Below the pieces are notes generated by a model. That model did not search any database. It was not told the origin of the DNA and saw only the letters and a program-made list of their open reading frames with translations. A DNA stretch of 55,826 nucleotides from the NCBI GenBank assembly GCA_017503105.1, contig JAFVTS010000036.1, positions 1 to 55,826 on the forward strand, in the 5' to 3' direction. The position numbers and the translations under genes were made by a program. The stretch comes from Clostridia bacterium (GTDB lineage: Bacteria > Bacillota > Clostridia > Oscillospirales > CAG-272). Shown in pieces: positions 24,679 through 31,991 of this stretch; within the stretch, counting starts at the first letter, position 1, and the number at the start of each line of letters is the position of its first letter.

Positions 24679-25866
24679 ATGGATATTGATATTCCGAGGG
24701 GTGCTGAGCTCATAATAGAAAGGCTCGAGGAGCTTGGGCACCGCGCCGATATCGTCGGCGGTCCCGTGCGTGACGCTTTGCTCGGACGCACTCCGTATGA
24801 TTTTGATATAACGACAAGCGCGCGCCCCGACGAAATAACGGCGGCGTTTTCCGATATGCGGGTCGTTGAAACGGGCATAGCTCACGGCACCGTGACGGTC
24901 ATCGTTGACGGCGAGAATTACGAGGTCACGACCTACCGCATCGACGGTGAGTATAAGGACGGTCGCCATCCCGAAAGCGTGACGTTTACGGCCGCTATCG
25001 AGGACGACCTTTCAAGGCGCGATTTTACGGTAAACGCTATGGCGTACAGCAAAAAGCACGGGCTGACGGATAAATTCTCGGGCAAAGAAGATCTCGCCGC
25101 TCGACTGATACGAGCCGTGGGTGATCCGAGAAGGCGCTTTGAAGAGGACGCGCTTCGTATACTTCGCGCTCTCAGATTCGCGTCGGTGCTTGGATTTGAG
25201 ATAGAGGAGAATACTGCGCGTGCGGTGAAAGAGTGCAGGGAGCTTTTGCGCTTGGTTTCCGTCGAGCGTATATACGCGGAGTGGTCAAAGCTCATCGGCG
25301 GGTCGAACGCGTACGGGATACTTTCCGAGTTTTCAGAGGTGGTAGCCGTCTTTCTGCCCGAGCTTGACGGGGTGACTCTGCCGCGCAAGGACTTGTTTGA
25401 CAGCGCTTCTGCGACAGCTCGGTTTATATCGCTTTTTGCTGAAAACCTTGAAAAAAACGCGGCAGAAAGCTTCGAGGTCGCGGCGCGCCGTCTTAAGACG
25501 GATGCGCATATTCGCAAGGTTGGGCGTCTGACTCTTGAAAATCTTCATCTTAAAACCGATACGAAAACCGACGTGCTTCACCTTCTTTCGAAGGTTGGAG
25601 AGGAGTGTGCCGAGCTTGTAATATCCGTAAGAGCGGTGCTCGGTATCTCTCGGTTTTCCGACCTCGATATTCTTCAAAAAGCGCTTGCGGACGGTGAGGC
25701 GTTCAAAATATCAGATCTTGACATTGACGGGGCAGAACTTGTGGCAGCAGGGCTTCGAGGGCCTTCGGTCGGCGCGGCACTGTCCGAGCTGCTCGCGCTC
25801 GTGATAGACGGAAAGCTTCCGAATAACAAAGAAGCGCTTGTCGCCTATATACTCAACAAAACCTAA
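24679..25866 (+). CDS. cca: CCA tRNA nucleotidyltransferase
   Basis: 395 residues, class II polymerase-beta-type nucleotidyltransferase. GGPVRD (27-32) and the metal-binding DFD (41-43) define the head; the RRDFTVNAMAYS and ALRILRALRFA motifs (neck) follow and the C-terminal half is helical without an HD phosphohydrolase motif. It adds or repairs the 3'-CCA of tRNAs using CTP and ATP. The AAGAAAGGGG ribosome-binding site and a strong promoter support the start. It is separated from the next gene by a hairpin terminator (25913-25950). Confidence 0.92.
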   Translation: MDIDIPRGAELIIERLEELGHRADIVGGPVRDALLGRTPYDFDITTSARPDEITAAFSDMRVVETGIAHGTVTVIVDGENYEVTTYRIDGEYKDGRHPESVTFTAAIEDDLSRRDFTVNAMAYSKKHGLTDKFSGKEDLAARLIRAVGDPRRRFEEDALRILRALRFASVLGFEIEENTARAVKECRELLRLVSVERIYAEWSKLIGGSNAYGILSEFSEVVAVFLPELDGVTLPRKDLFDSASATARFISLFAENLEKNAAESFEVAARRLKTDAHIRKVGRLTLENLHLKTDTKTDVLHLLSKVGEECAELVISVRAVLGISRFSDLDILQKALADGEAFKISDLDIDGAELVAAGLRGPSVGAALSELLALVIDGKLPNNKEALVAYILNKT

Positions 25867-25912
25867 TTCTCAAAACGGCATATTATAATATCGGGAAGGT
25901 CGTCTCGATTTT

Positions 25913-25950
25913 GGGCGTGTAAAAGATCTTTGCACGCCCTTTGCTTTTTC
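25913..25950 (+). terminator. Terminator after cca
   Basis: GGGCGTG / CACGCCC stem (25913-25939) then TTTGCTTTTT. Confidence 0.75.
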
Positions 25951-25963
25951 AGAGGATTATAAT

Positions 25964-26617
25964 ATGGAGAAAAATAAAAGGTATTACAGATATAACTGTC
26001 TTGGCAAGGATTACGCCGTAGTTGACTTTTTAAACGAAGGCGCCGCCGTGCCGAGGGGAGCGAGAGCGGTGCGCCTCGGAGTTTCGGCGGATGCGGAAAT
26101 AGTTTTGCCTTATGGGGCGGACACGGCGGCTCTTCTTTGCGTCGGTCATTTCCTGAAGAAAGTAAGAGGCTTACCGATTTCCGAATTTACTGCGGATATT
26201 TCGGGCGTTTTAAGCGAGCTTGATTTTATCGACAGCGAAAGCGGTATCGGAGTAAGCCTTGGAAAAAACGGTTTTAAAACCGAAAGGCGCACCGAGGAGC
26301 TTGACGGTACGTCTTTTACGTTTGACAGAGTTTTTTCGCGTAAAGATTCGTTTTGCTTTCTTTTCGGGGAAGAAAGCTGCTCTTTGGCGGAGGCTCTTGC
26401 AAAAAAATACGCAGGCTCAACGGTGTGCGCCGCTTTCCTCTCGGAAAGCTTGCTTCGCTTTAAGACTTATCCCGACGCGCCCTTTAACGAGGAGCTTGCC
26501 AAAGCCTTGTTTTACAGGTATTCGCCCGAATGTGTAAGTGACGGAAAGTATGACGTTCGTTTCTTGAAAAAAGAGGGAAGGACGTACTTTTTTGCCGACG
26601 TAAGTCTTGACTATTAA
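25964..26617 (+). CDS. Degenerate diaminopimelate-epimerase-fold protein lacking catalytic cysteines
   Basis: 217 residues, no confident family name, but it can be laid along DapF end to end: YNCLGKDYAVVDF against MHGLGNDFxVVD; LGVSADAEIVLP against LGVGFDQLLVVEP; CVGHFLKKVRGL against CFARFVRLKGL; GVSLGKNGFKTE against RVNMGEPNFEPS; VFSRKDSFCFLF against VVSMGNPHCVIQV; LRFKTYPDAPFNEELAKAL against LRVYERGAGETQACGSGA. Both DapF active-site Cys positions (QCGNG and ACGSG) and the MGNPH motif are missing, and it is about 55 residues shorter. It is therefore unlikely to epimerise meso-DAP; a binding or structural role is possible. The AGAGG site precedes the ATG. It lies between cca and rqcH; the rqcH promoter overlaps its last codons. 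Confidence 0.6.
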   Translation: MEKNKRYYRYNCLGKDYAVVDFLNEGAAVPRGARAVRLGVSADAEIVLPYGADTAALLCVGHFLKKVRGLPISEFTADISGVLSELDFIDSESGIGVSLGKNGFKTERRTEELDGTSFTFDRVFSRKDSFCFLFGEESCSLAEALAKKYAGSTVCAAFLSESLLRFKTYPDAPFNEELAKALFYRYSPECVSDGKYDVRFLKKEGRTYFFADVSLDY

Positions 26618-26635
26618 ATAAAAATGTGATACAAT
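26607..26635 (+). promoter_or_regulatory. Promoter of rqcH-mnmM
   Basis: TTGACT (26607-26612), 17 bases, TACAAT (26630-26635) with extended TGA; it overlaps the 3' end of the preceding gene. Confidence 0.65.
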
Positions 26636-26676
26636 AAAAAGAGCGGTTGAATGAATTTCAAGGAAAGGAGAGGCGT

Positions 26677-28425
26677 ATGGCGTTTGATGCTTGTATGATG
26701 CGCGCGGTACTGACAGAGTACGGCAGGGTATTTTCCGAAGCAAAAATAGAGAAGGTGCTTCAGCCCGCAAACGATGAGATAGACCTCGTTCTTCACTTCG
26801 GCAAAGCTTCAAGCCGCCTCGTTTTCAACGTCGGACCTAACGCGCCAAGGCTTCAGCTTTCTTCGCGTCAGAAGGAAAATCCTCTGAAGGCTCCGATGCT
26901 TTGTATGCTTCTCAGAAAATATTTTACCGGTGCCAGAATAATATCTTACGACCAGCCGGGTTTTGACCGTATTGCCGATTTCACCGTTCTTTGCTACGAC
27001 GAGATGGGCTTCAAGGTCGAAAAGCATATTATCTGCGAGATAATGGGTAAGTACGCGAATTTCATAGTTACCGATGCCGATTATAAGGTGCTGACGGCAC
27101 TTAAGATAATTGATTTTGCCGCAAGCACGGTAAGGCAGGTGCTCCCGGGGCTCAAATATCAGATTCCCGAAAAGCCCGAGAAGCTCTCGCCTCTCGTTAT
27201 CGACAGGGCGCTCTTCTTTGAAAAGCTCGCGGAATTTCCTCAGGAGAGGACGGCTGAAAAGTTTATTACCTCGACGTACTCCGGAATAGCGACGCAGATA
27301 GCGAGGGAGCTTGTTTTCAGGACGTCGGGAATGCTTGACGTGCCCGTAATGAATATAGATGCCGAGCGCTTTTACCGCGTCTTTTCCGAGTGGCAGGATC
27401 TGCTCATAAACGAGCGGTACGTTCCTACCGCCGTCCTTGACAGGGATGGCAAGCCCGTTGATTATTCCTATATGGATATTACGTATCAGCCCTCGGAGTT
27501 TACCGTGGTGAGATACGGGTCGTTCTCCGAGCTTTTCGATATGTATTTTGCCGAGAAGGACAGACACGAGCGCATCCATCAAAGAGCGCACGATCTTATA
27601 ACTCTTCTTTCCGCCGCGGAGGCTCGCACGGAAAGAAAGCTTGCCATACAGCGTGAATCTCTTGCAAACGCAGCGCGCGCGGAGGAGTATAAAAGACAGG
27701 GCGATCTTATCACGGCAAATATGTATAAGATAAAAAAGGGTGACGAGCGAGTAAGAGTTATAGACTATTACGACGAAAATTGCCCCGAGGTAGAGATAAT
27801 TCTTGACCCGCGTCTTTCCGCGGCGGCAAACGCCGCCAAGGCGTACAAGCTTTATAATAAATGCAAGACGGCAAAGGTCGTGCTAACGGAGCAAATATCC
27901 ATCTGGGAGGCGGAGCTCGTCTACCTTGACAGCGTTCGGACCTTCCTTGACAAGGCGGAGGGGGAGCAGGACCTCGTGGACATAAGGGAAGAGCTTTACC
28001 GCTCGGGATATTCGTCCAAGCTTAAGGAATACAGACCCCAAAAGCAAATGAAGATGCGCCCGATAGAGTCAAAAACGAGCGGTGGTTACACGCTTCTTAT
28101 CGGACGGAATAATATACAAAACGACCTTCTTACGTTTAAAACCGCCGCAAAGCACGATATCTGGTTTCACACGAAGGATATTCCCGGCTCTCACGTAATA
28201 ATGGTCACGGGTGGCAAAGAGCCCTCGGAGCTTGATTATACCGAGGCTGCGGCTGCAGCGGCGTATTATTCCAAGGCAACGGCGGATCTTGTCGCGGTGG
28301 ATTACACCGAGGTCAAAAACATAAAGAAGCCGCCCGCCTCGAAACCGGGATTCGTGACCTATAAAACTAATTACACGGCTTTCGTAAAGCCGAGAAAGCC
28401 CGAAGGGGGTGATGCGAATGGTTGA
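26677..28425 (+). CDS. rqcH: NFACT-family ribosome quality control factor RqcH
   Basis: 582 residues from ATG 26677 after AAAGGAGAGG; an upstream ATG at 26647 has no site. NFACT-N domain (1-190; MAFDACMMRAVLTEY start, PNAPRLQLS, and the Asp-Arg pair in GFDRIADF that is essential in RqcH), HhH and long coiled-coil middle (about 190-440) and NFACT-R domain (about 455-560; the block after KTSGGYTLLIGRNN with HDIWFHTKDIPGSHVI). RqcH binds stalled 50S subunits with peptidyl-tRNA and recruits tRNA-Ala to add C-terminal alanine tails, marking the chain for proteolysis. It overlaps mnmM by 8 bases. Confidence 0.93.
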   Translation: MAFDACMMRAVLTEYGRVFSEAKIEKVLQPANDEIDLVLHFGKASSRLVFNVGPNAPRLQLSSRQKENPLKAPMLCMLLRKYFTGARIISYDQPGFDRIADFTVLCYDEMGFKVEKHIICEIMGKYANFIVTDADYKVLTALKIIDFAASTVRQVLPGLKYQIPEKPEKLSPLVIDRALFFEKLAEFPQERTAEKFITSTYSGIATQIARELVFRTSGMLDVPVMNIDAERFYRVFSEWQDLLINERYVPTAVLDRDGKPVDYSYMDITYQPSEFTVVRYGSFSELFDMYFAEKDRHERIHQRAHDLITLLSAAEARTERKLAIQRESLANAARAEEYKRQGDLITANMYKIKKGDERVRVIDYYDENCPEVEIILDPRLSAAANAAKAYKLYNKCKTAKVVLTEQISIWEAELVYLDSVRTFLDKAEGEQDLVDIREELYRSGYSSKLKEYRPQKQMKMRPIESKTSGGYTLLIGRNNIQNDLLTFKTAAKHDIWFHTKDIPGSHVIMVTGGKEPSELDYTEAAAAAAYYSKATADLVAVDYTEVKNIKKPPASKPGFVTYKTNYTAFVKPRKPEGGDANG

Positions 28426-28996
28426 TCTTACGGGTCTTCATAAGCATTTCATTCTTGAACACGTGAAAGAGGGCGACACGGTCGTTGACTTTACGATGGG
28501 CAACGGCAACGACACTCTGTTTCTCTCCAAAACCGTAGGTGAGAGCGGTAAAGTCTACGCCTTTGATATTCAGGAGGACGCCGTTTCTTCCACGAGAAAG
28601 CATCTTGAAGAAAACGGAGCTCCCGAGAACTACACTCTGATATGTGCCTCTCACCACAGGGTGAAGGAATTCGTCGGTGAGCCTATAAAGGGCGGAATGT
28701 TCAACCTCGGCTACCTTCCGAGGAGCGGTCGGAAGAGCGTTACGACGATGCGCGAAACGACTATGCCCGCCGTGGAGGCGGCAATAGAGCTTCTTGCGCC
28801 CGACGGAGCTCTTATAATCGCGATTTACCCGGGACACGAGGAGGGCGCGCTTGAGGGAGATATGCTTCGTGAATATTTCAAGACGCTAAGCAGATTCAGA
28901 ATATGCGCCTCGGAGTTTCACATTCTGAATTCTCCGACGTCCCCGTACTTCTTCCTCGTGGAAAAATCCGAAAAAATAAAAATTGAACAAAAATAA
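28418..28996 (+). CDS. mnmM: tRNA (mnm5s2U34) methyltransferase MnmM (YtqB)
   Basis: 192 residues from ATG 28418, placed 6 bases after AAGGGGGTG; overlaps the end of rqcH, so translation is coupled. SAM-binding motif I DFTMGNGNDT (24-33), acidic Asp50 in YAFDIQ, and the family signature NLGYLPRSG (96-104) seen in YtqB/rRNA_methylase (PF06962) proteins. B. subtilis YtqB/MnmM methylates nm5s2U to mnm5s2U at the wobble position of tRNAs. The pairing with rqcH puts two translation-quality genes in one transcript. Confidence 0.9.
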   Translation: MVDLTGLHKHFILEHVKEGDTVVDFTMGNGNDTLFLSKTVGESGKVYAFDIQEDAVSSTRKHLEENGAPENYTLICASHHRVKEFVGEPIKGGMFNLGYLPRSGRKSVTTMRETTMPAVEAAIELLAPDGALIIAIYPGHEEGALEGDMLREYFKTLSRFRICASEFHILNSPTSPYFFLVEKSEKIKIEQK

Positions 28997-29009
28997 AGGA
29001 GATATAAAA

Positions 29010-29174
29010 ATGAAAAAGACGTATGAAAAGCTTTGGCTTGGTATCACCGCTGACGCCGACGTTATCGCAACGAGCGGCAACCAGGGAAACGGTGACAACG
29101 AGTATAAGGACGAAGGCGGAGATACTATGCCCGATTGGGATCTTAATTCTCTTGACGGTCTTTATAATTTTTAA
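29010..29174 (+). CDS. Small acidic peptide of unknown function (54 residues)
   Basis: 54 residues from ATG 29010 with a very good AAAGGAGATATAAAA site, 13 bases after mnmM and followed at once by a strong terminator, so it is almost certainly translated as the last gene of the rqcH-mnmM transcript. Basic start MKKTYEK, a middle DADVIATSGNQGNG block rich in small residues and an acidic C-terminus (pI low, no Cys, no membrane helix). The N-terminal MKKTYEKx...DVIxTSG pattern recurs, in my memory, in many unnamed small proteins of gut Clostridia; some such peptides look like precursor or regulatory peptides. No modifying enzyme is adjacent. Function not assigned. Confidence 0.7.
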   Translation: MKKTYEKLWLGITADADVIATSGNQGNGDNEYKDEGGDTMPDWDLNSLDGLYNF

Positions 29175-29189
29175 ATGAAGCTTACTTAA

Positions 29190-29226
29190 AAACGCCGACG
29201 GCTCTTATCGTGCCGTCGGCGTTTTT
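29190..29226. terminator. Bidirectional terminator
   Basis: Perfect AAACGCCGACGGC / GCCGTCGGCGTTT stem with a 9-base loop, T-run at 29222-29226; shared with the convergent TtcA-like gene. Confidence 0.92.
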
Positions 29227-29980
29227 ATTCGTCTATCTTTCCCGCGTCGGGGTATCTTCCGTTTTTCTTGAAGCCGTCTATATTGCCGTCGCAAATGGCG
29301 TGGAAGATGCGGTGCTTTACGCCGCTGTTGCCCCTTTCAAGCTCCGTGAGCAGATTTTTCATATTCTCCCTTTCGGTCGCCTTATCCTCGGGGCAAAGGC
29401 TCGCCGCAACGGGCAATTTCGCCTGCCTTGCAAAATATCTGACGTCTTTTTCCGTTGCGTACAGCATAGGTCTTATGAGCTTTATTTTCCTGTTGGAAAG
29501 GTATGTGACGGGTGAGAAGCATCCGAGCCTTCCTTCGAAGAAAAGGTTCATCATAAACGTCTCGACGGTGTCGTCGAAGTGGTGACCGAGCGCCACCTTG
29601 TTGCATCCGAGCTCGGTTGCCGCCGCGTGAAGCGAGCCGCGCCGCATCTTTGCGCAAAGGGAGCAGGGGTTGGGCTCTTTTCGTACGTCGAATATGATCT
29701 TCGCTATTTCCGTTTTTACTACGGTGAATTTAACGCCGAGCCTTCTGCAAAGCTCCTCTATCTCGGAGAAATCAGAGCCCTCGAAGCCCATATCGACCGT
29801 GATGGCGCATATATCGTATTTTTTAGGATAAAATCTTCGCATTTCCGCGAGCGCGACGAGCAGAGCAAGGGAATCCTTTCCGCCTGACACGCCGACGGCT
29901 ATTCTGTCACCGTCTTCTATCATTCCGTAATCGTCGACGGCGCGTCTTACGAAGCTTAACATCCTTTTAAGTCCGTTCAT
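29225..29980 (-). CDS. TtcA-type tRNA thiolation protein (PP-loop ATPase)
   Basis: 251 residues. The adenylation P-loop VSGGKDS (31-37), the CxxC pair in NPCSLCAKMRRG and the GHHFDDTVETF block match the TtcA/TilS-like PP-loop group; a later Cys in SLCPED completes the three ligands for a 4Fe-4S cluster as in TtcA, which converts C32 of tRNA to 2-thiocytidine. Substrate could differ in Firmicutes homologues, so only the family is assigned. Cytoplasmic. Monocistronic, convergent with the rqcH transcript, and divergent from the amidase gene. Confidence 0.85.
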   Translation of the reverse strand: MNGLKRMLSFVRRAVDDYGMIEDGDRIAVGVSGGKDSLALLVALAEMRRFYPKKYDICAITVDMGFEGSDFSEIEELCRRLGVKFTVVKTEIAKIIFDVRKEPNPCSLCAKMRRGSLHAAATELGCNKVALGHHFDDTVETFMMNLFFEGRLGCFSPVTYLSNRKIKLIRPMLYATEKDVRYFARQAKLPVAASLCPEDKATERENMKNLLTELERGNSGVKHRIFHAICDGNIDGFKKNGRYPDAGKIDE

Positions 29981-30100
29981 TTAACAAATTCTCCCTATTT
30001 TGCATATTATAAAAATGAAAACCACGGAGCGCCGAGAAGCTTCCCGCGCCTCCGTGACCGTTCACCCGGCCGAGTGAGCTCGGCAGATTTTGGAGATTTT

Positions 30101-30670
30101 ATGAGTATTAAGGTTTTTATTGATCAGGGACATAATCCGAGCGGATTTAACACGGGCGCTGAGGGCAACGGGCTTTTTGAGCAGGATATCACCTACAGCA
30201 TAGGCGTTTTGCTTTACGACCTTTTCGCGTCAAATTCCGAGTTCGAACCGCGTCTTTCCCGTCCTACGCCCGAAACAGTCCTCGGCACGACGAATTCCTC
30301 AAGTCTTACCGAAAGAGTAAACCTCGCAAATTCCTGGGGGGCTGACATATTCCTCTCTCTTCACACCAACGCCGCGGCAAACGAGAACGCATCGGGGTGC
30401 GAAACGCTTATATATTCAAGATCGTCAAGCATCGCGCGCGGGCTCGCGACGGATATCGTCGAACAGCTCAGCCTCGTAACGGGGCTCCGCAACCGAGGCG
30501 TAATAGAGCGCCCGGGGCTTTACGTCTTGAAACGAACGCGAATGCCCGCCGTGCTCGTGGAGATGGGCTTCATCACGAATTCCGAGGACGCTGAGCTTAT
30601 GCGCTATTCTCCGGGGCTTTTTGCCACGGGAATATACAGAGGCGTTTTAAAGTATTACGGCTTTATTTAA
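30101..30670 (+). CDS. N-acetylmuramoyl-L-alanine amidase (Amidase_3)
   Basis: 189 residues from ATG 30101, 5 bases after TTGGAG. A bare Amidase_3 domain with the zinc ligands His (FIDQGH, residue 10), Glu (in GLFEQD) and His (LSLHTNAAAN), and the catalytic Glu in VEMGFITN. It has no signal peptide or cell-wall-binding domain, unlike most peptidoglycan amidases, so it may be released by another route or work during sporulation or lysis. It cleaves the MurNAc-L-Ala bond. Its stop overlaps the last codons of the convergent zinc-ribbon gene by 8 bases. Confidence 0.87.
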   Translation: MSIKVFIDQGHNPSGFNTGAEGNGLFEQDITYSIGVLLYDLFASNSEFEPRLSRPTPETVLGTTNSSSLTERVNLANSWGADIFLSLHTNAAANENASGCETLIYSRSSSIARGLATDIVEQLSLVTGLRNRGVIERPGLYVLKRTRMPAVLVEMGFITNSEDAELMRYSPGLFATGIYRGVLKYYGFI

Positions 30671-31313
30671 GCTCAAGAGAGTCGAGCTCGAGGTATTCTT
30701 CGGATATTCCCGCGCTCCGTGCCTCAAGGAGTTTTGACGCTCCGCATTCGGGGCAGTATACGTCGATACCGCCGTCGGCGAAGCGAAGCTCGTATCCTTC
30801 ACCCTTTCCGCAAGGGCAGCTGACCTTTCCTTCCGCTTCGAGATCTTTTACGACGAAACGTATGGTATCGTATACGGCAGGGTCGGGGAGTATCTCTTCC
30901 TCTGTCATATCTTTGGGCTGAAGATCTTCAAGGCTCTCTGCCTCAAAGCCCTTTATCATAACGTCAAGCTCGCGCTCCGTGCGTTCAAGCTCGGCTGAAA
31001 CCGTTTCGCTGTCGGACACGAACGCTATGTCAAATCCCGAGTAAGGGCAGCTTAAAGAAAAGCTGTCCCTCTCAAGAAGTATCCCCTCCGATACGGTATA
31101 CGTATGATTTTGCTTGCACAAAAGGCAAGGAACGGAGAGCTTTACTTTTCCATCGCCCGTGAGGTTGAGATCAAGTGCGCTTGACTTTTCACAGGTGCAC
31201 TTAAGTCTTATCATATTCGCGCTCTGCGTGAATTTTCCAATAAGGCCTACCGTTGCCGCTCCGCATTCGGGGCAACGGTAGGCTATATGTCTTTCTTTAG
31301 GAGTGTTTTGCAT
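30663..31313 (-). CDS. Zinc-ribbon protein of unknown function
   Basis: 216 residues, hydrophilic and cytoplasmic. Four or five CxxC-type knuckles: YRCPECGA near 14-19, KCTCEK near 38-40, CLLC near 63-66, SCPCGKG and YCPECGA in the last 50 residues, enough for at least two zinc ribbons that sandwich an acidic helical middle (about 105-165). Not recognised as a named family. It is the last gene of the ftsK - DJ-1 - zinc ribbon series on the minus strand (100-bp gap to DJ-1) and may have its own promoter. Possible nucleic-acid or protein binding only (inference). Confidence 0.65.
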   Translation of the reverse strand: MQNTPKERHIAYRCPECGAATVGLIGKFTQSANMIRLKCTCEKSSALDLNLTGDGKVKLSVPCLLCKQNHTYTVSEGILLERDSFSLSCPYSGFDIAFVSDSETVSAELERTERELDVMIKGFEAESLEDLQPKDMTEEEILPDPAVYDTIRFVVKDLEAEGKVSCPCGKGEGYELRFADGGIDVYCPECGASKLLEARSAGISEEYLELDSLELK

Positions 31314-31412
31314 TTTTCGTTCTTTCCCGTTTAAGAATTGATTTGCTCGCGGCGTGAATTCTTTTTTATTAACGCCGAAGCCGCGAGGCCGCAGTCTTGC
31401 GGTGTCTGCCGC

Positions 31413-31973
31413 TTATATGCGAGGAGCATACGTGCATTTTTCGCAAACGCCCTCGGAAATTTTTACTGCTTCTTCTTTTCCCTTTATCATCTCGACGAGT
31501 GTGAGCGCAAACTCAAGCGCCACGCCCATTCCCCTTGCCGTGACTATTCTGCCGTCGACCGTAACCGTGTCCGCGGTGTACGTTGCGCCGCGCAGCTCTT
31601 TTTCAAATCCGGGGTAGCAGGTGGCGCGCTTGCCCTCAAGAAGCCCGCGCCTGCCGAGGACGAGGGGCGCTGCGCATATAGCGGCAATGATGCCGCCGTT
31701 TTTGTTGACGGCAGCTATCATATCGTCGCTGAGCTTTGCCCCGTCAAGGTTGAGCGACCCCGGCATTCCACCGGGGAATATAACCGTGCTTACGGAATCG
31801 AGATCGACCTCGTCCGCCGTTATATCGCACACGACGGGTATATTGTGTGAGCCTACCGCTATCTTACTCGTGACGCCCACAGTCTTCACGTCGAGCCCTG
31901 CGCGTCTTAAAACGTCAAGCGGGGTGATGGCTTCGATCTCCTCGAAGCCGTCCGCTAAAAGTATTGCTATCAT
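31413..31973 (-). CDS. DJ-1/PfpI family protein (YajL/ThiJ-like)
   Basis: 186 residues. Conserved Glu near residue 15 (ADGFEEIEA), PGGMPG, and the nucleophile-elbow Cys in ICAAPLVLG (near 101), as in DJ-1, YajL and related glyoxalases/deglycases. Likely a redox- or carbonyl-stress protein in the cytoplasm; specific activity varies within the family. 18 bases beyond the ftsK stop on the same strand, so likely co-transcribed. Confidence 0.88.
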   Translation of the reverse strand: MIAILLADGFEEIEAITPLDVLRRAGLDVKTVGVTSKIAVGSHNIPVVCDITADEVDLDSVSTVIFPGGMPGSLNLDGAKLSDDMIAAVNKNGGIIAAICAAPLVLGRRGLLEGKRATCYPGFEKELRGATYTADTVTVDGRIVTARGMGVALEFALTLVEMIKGKEEAVKISEGVCEKCTYAPRI

Positions 31974-31991
31974 TGATCTTGGTTCCTTTCG

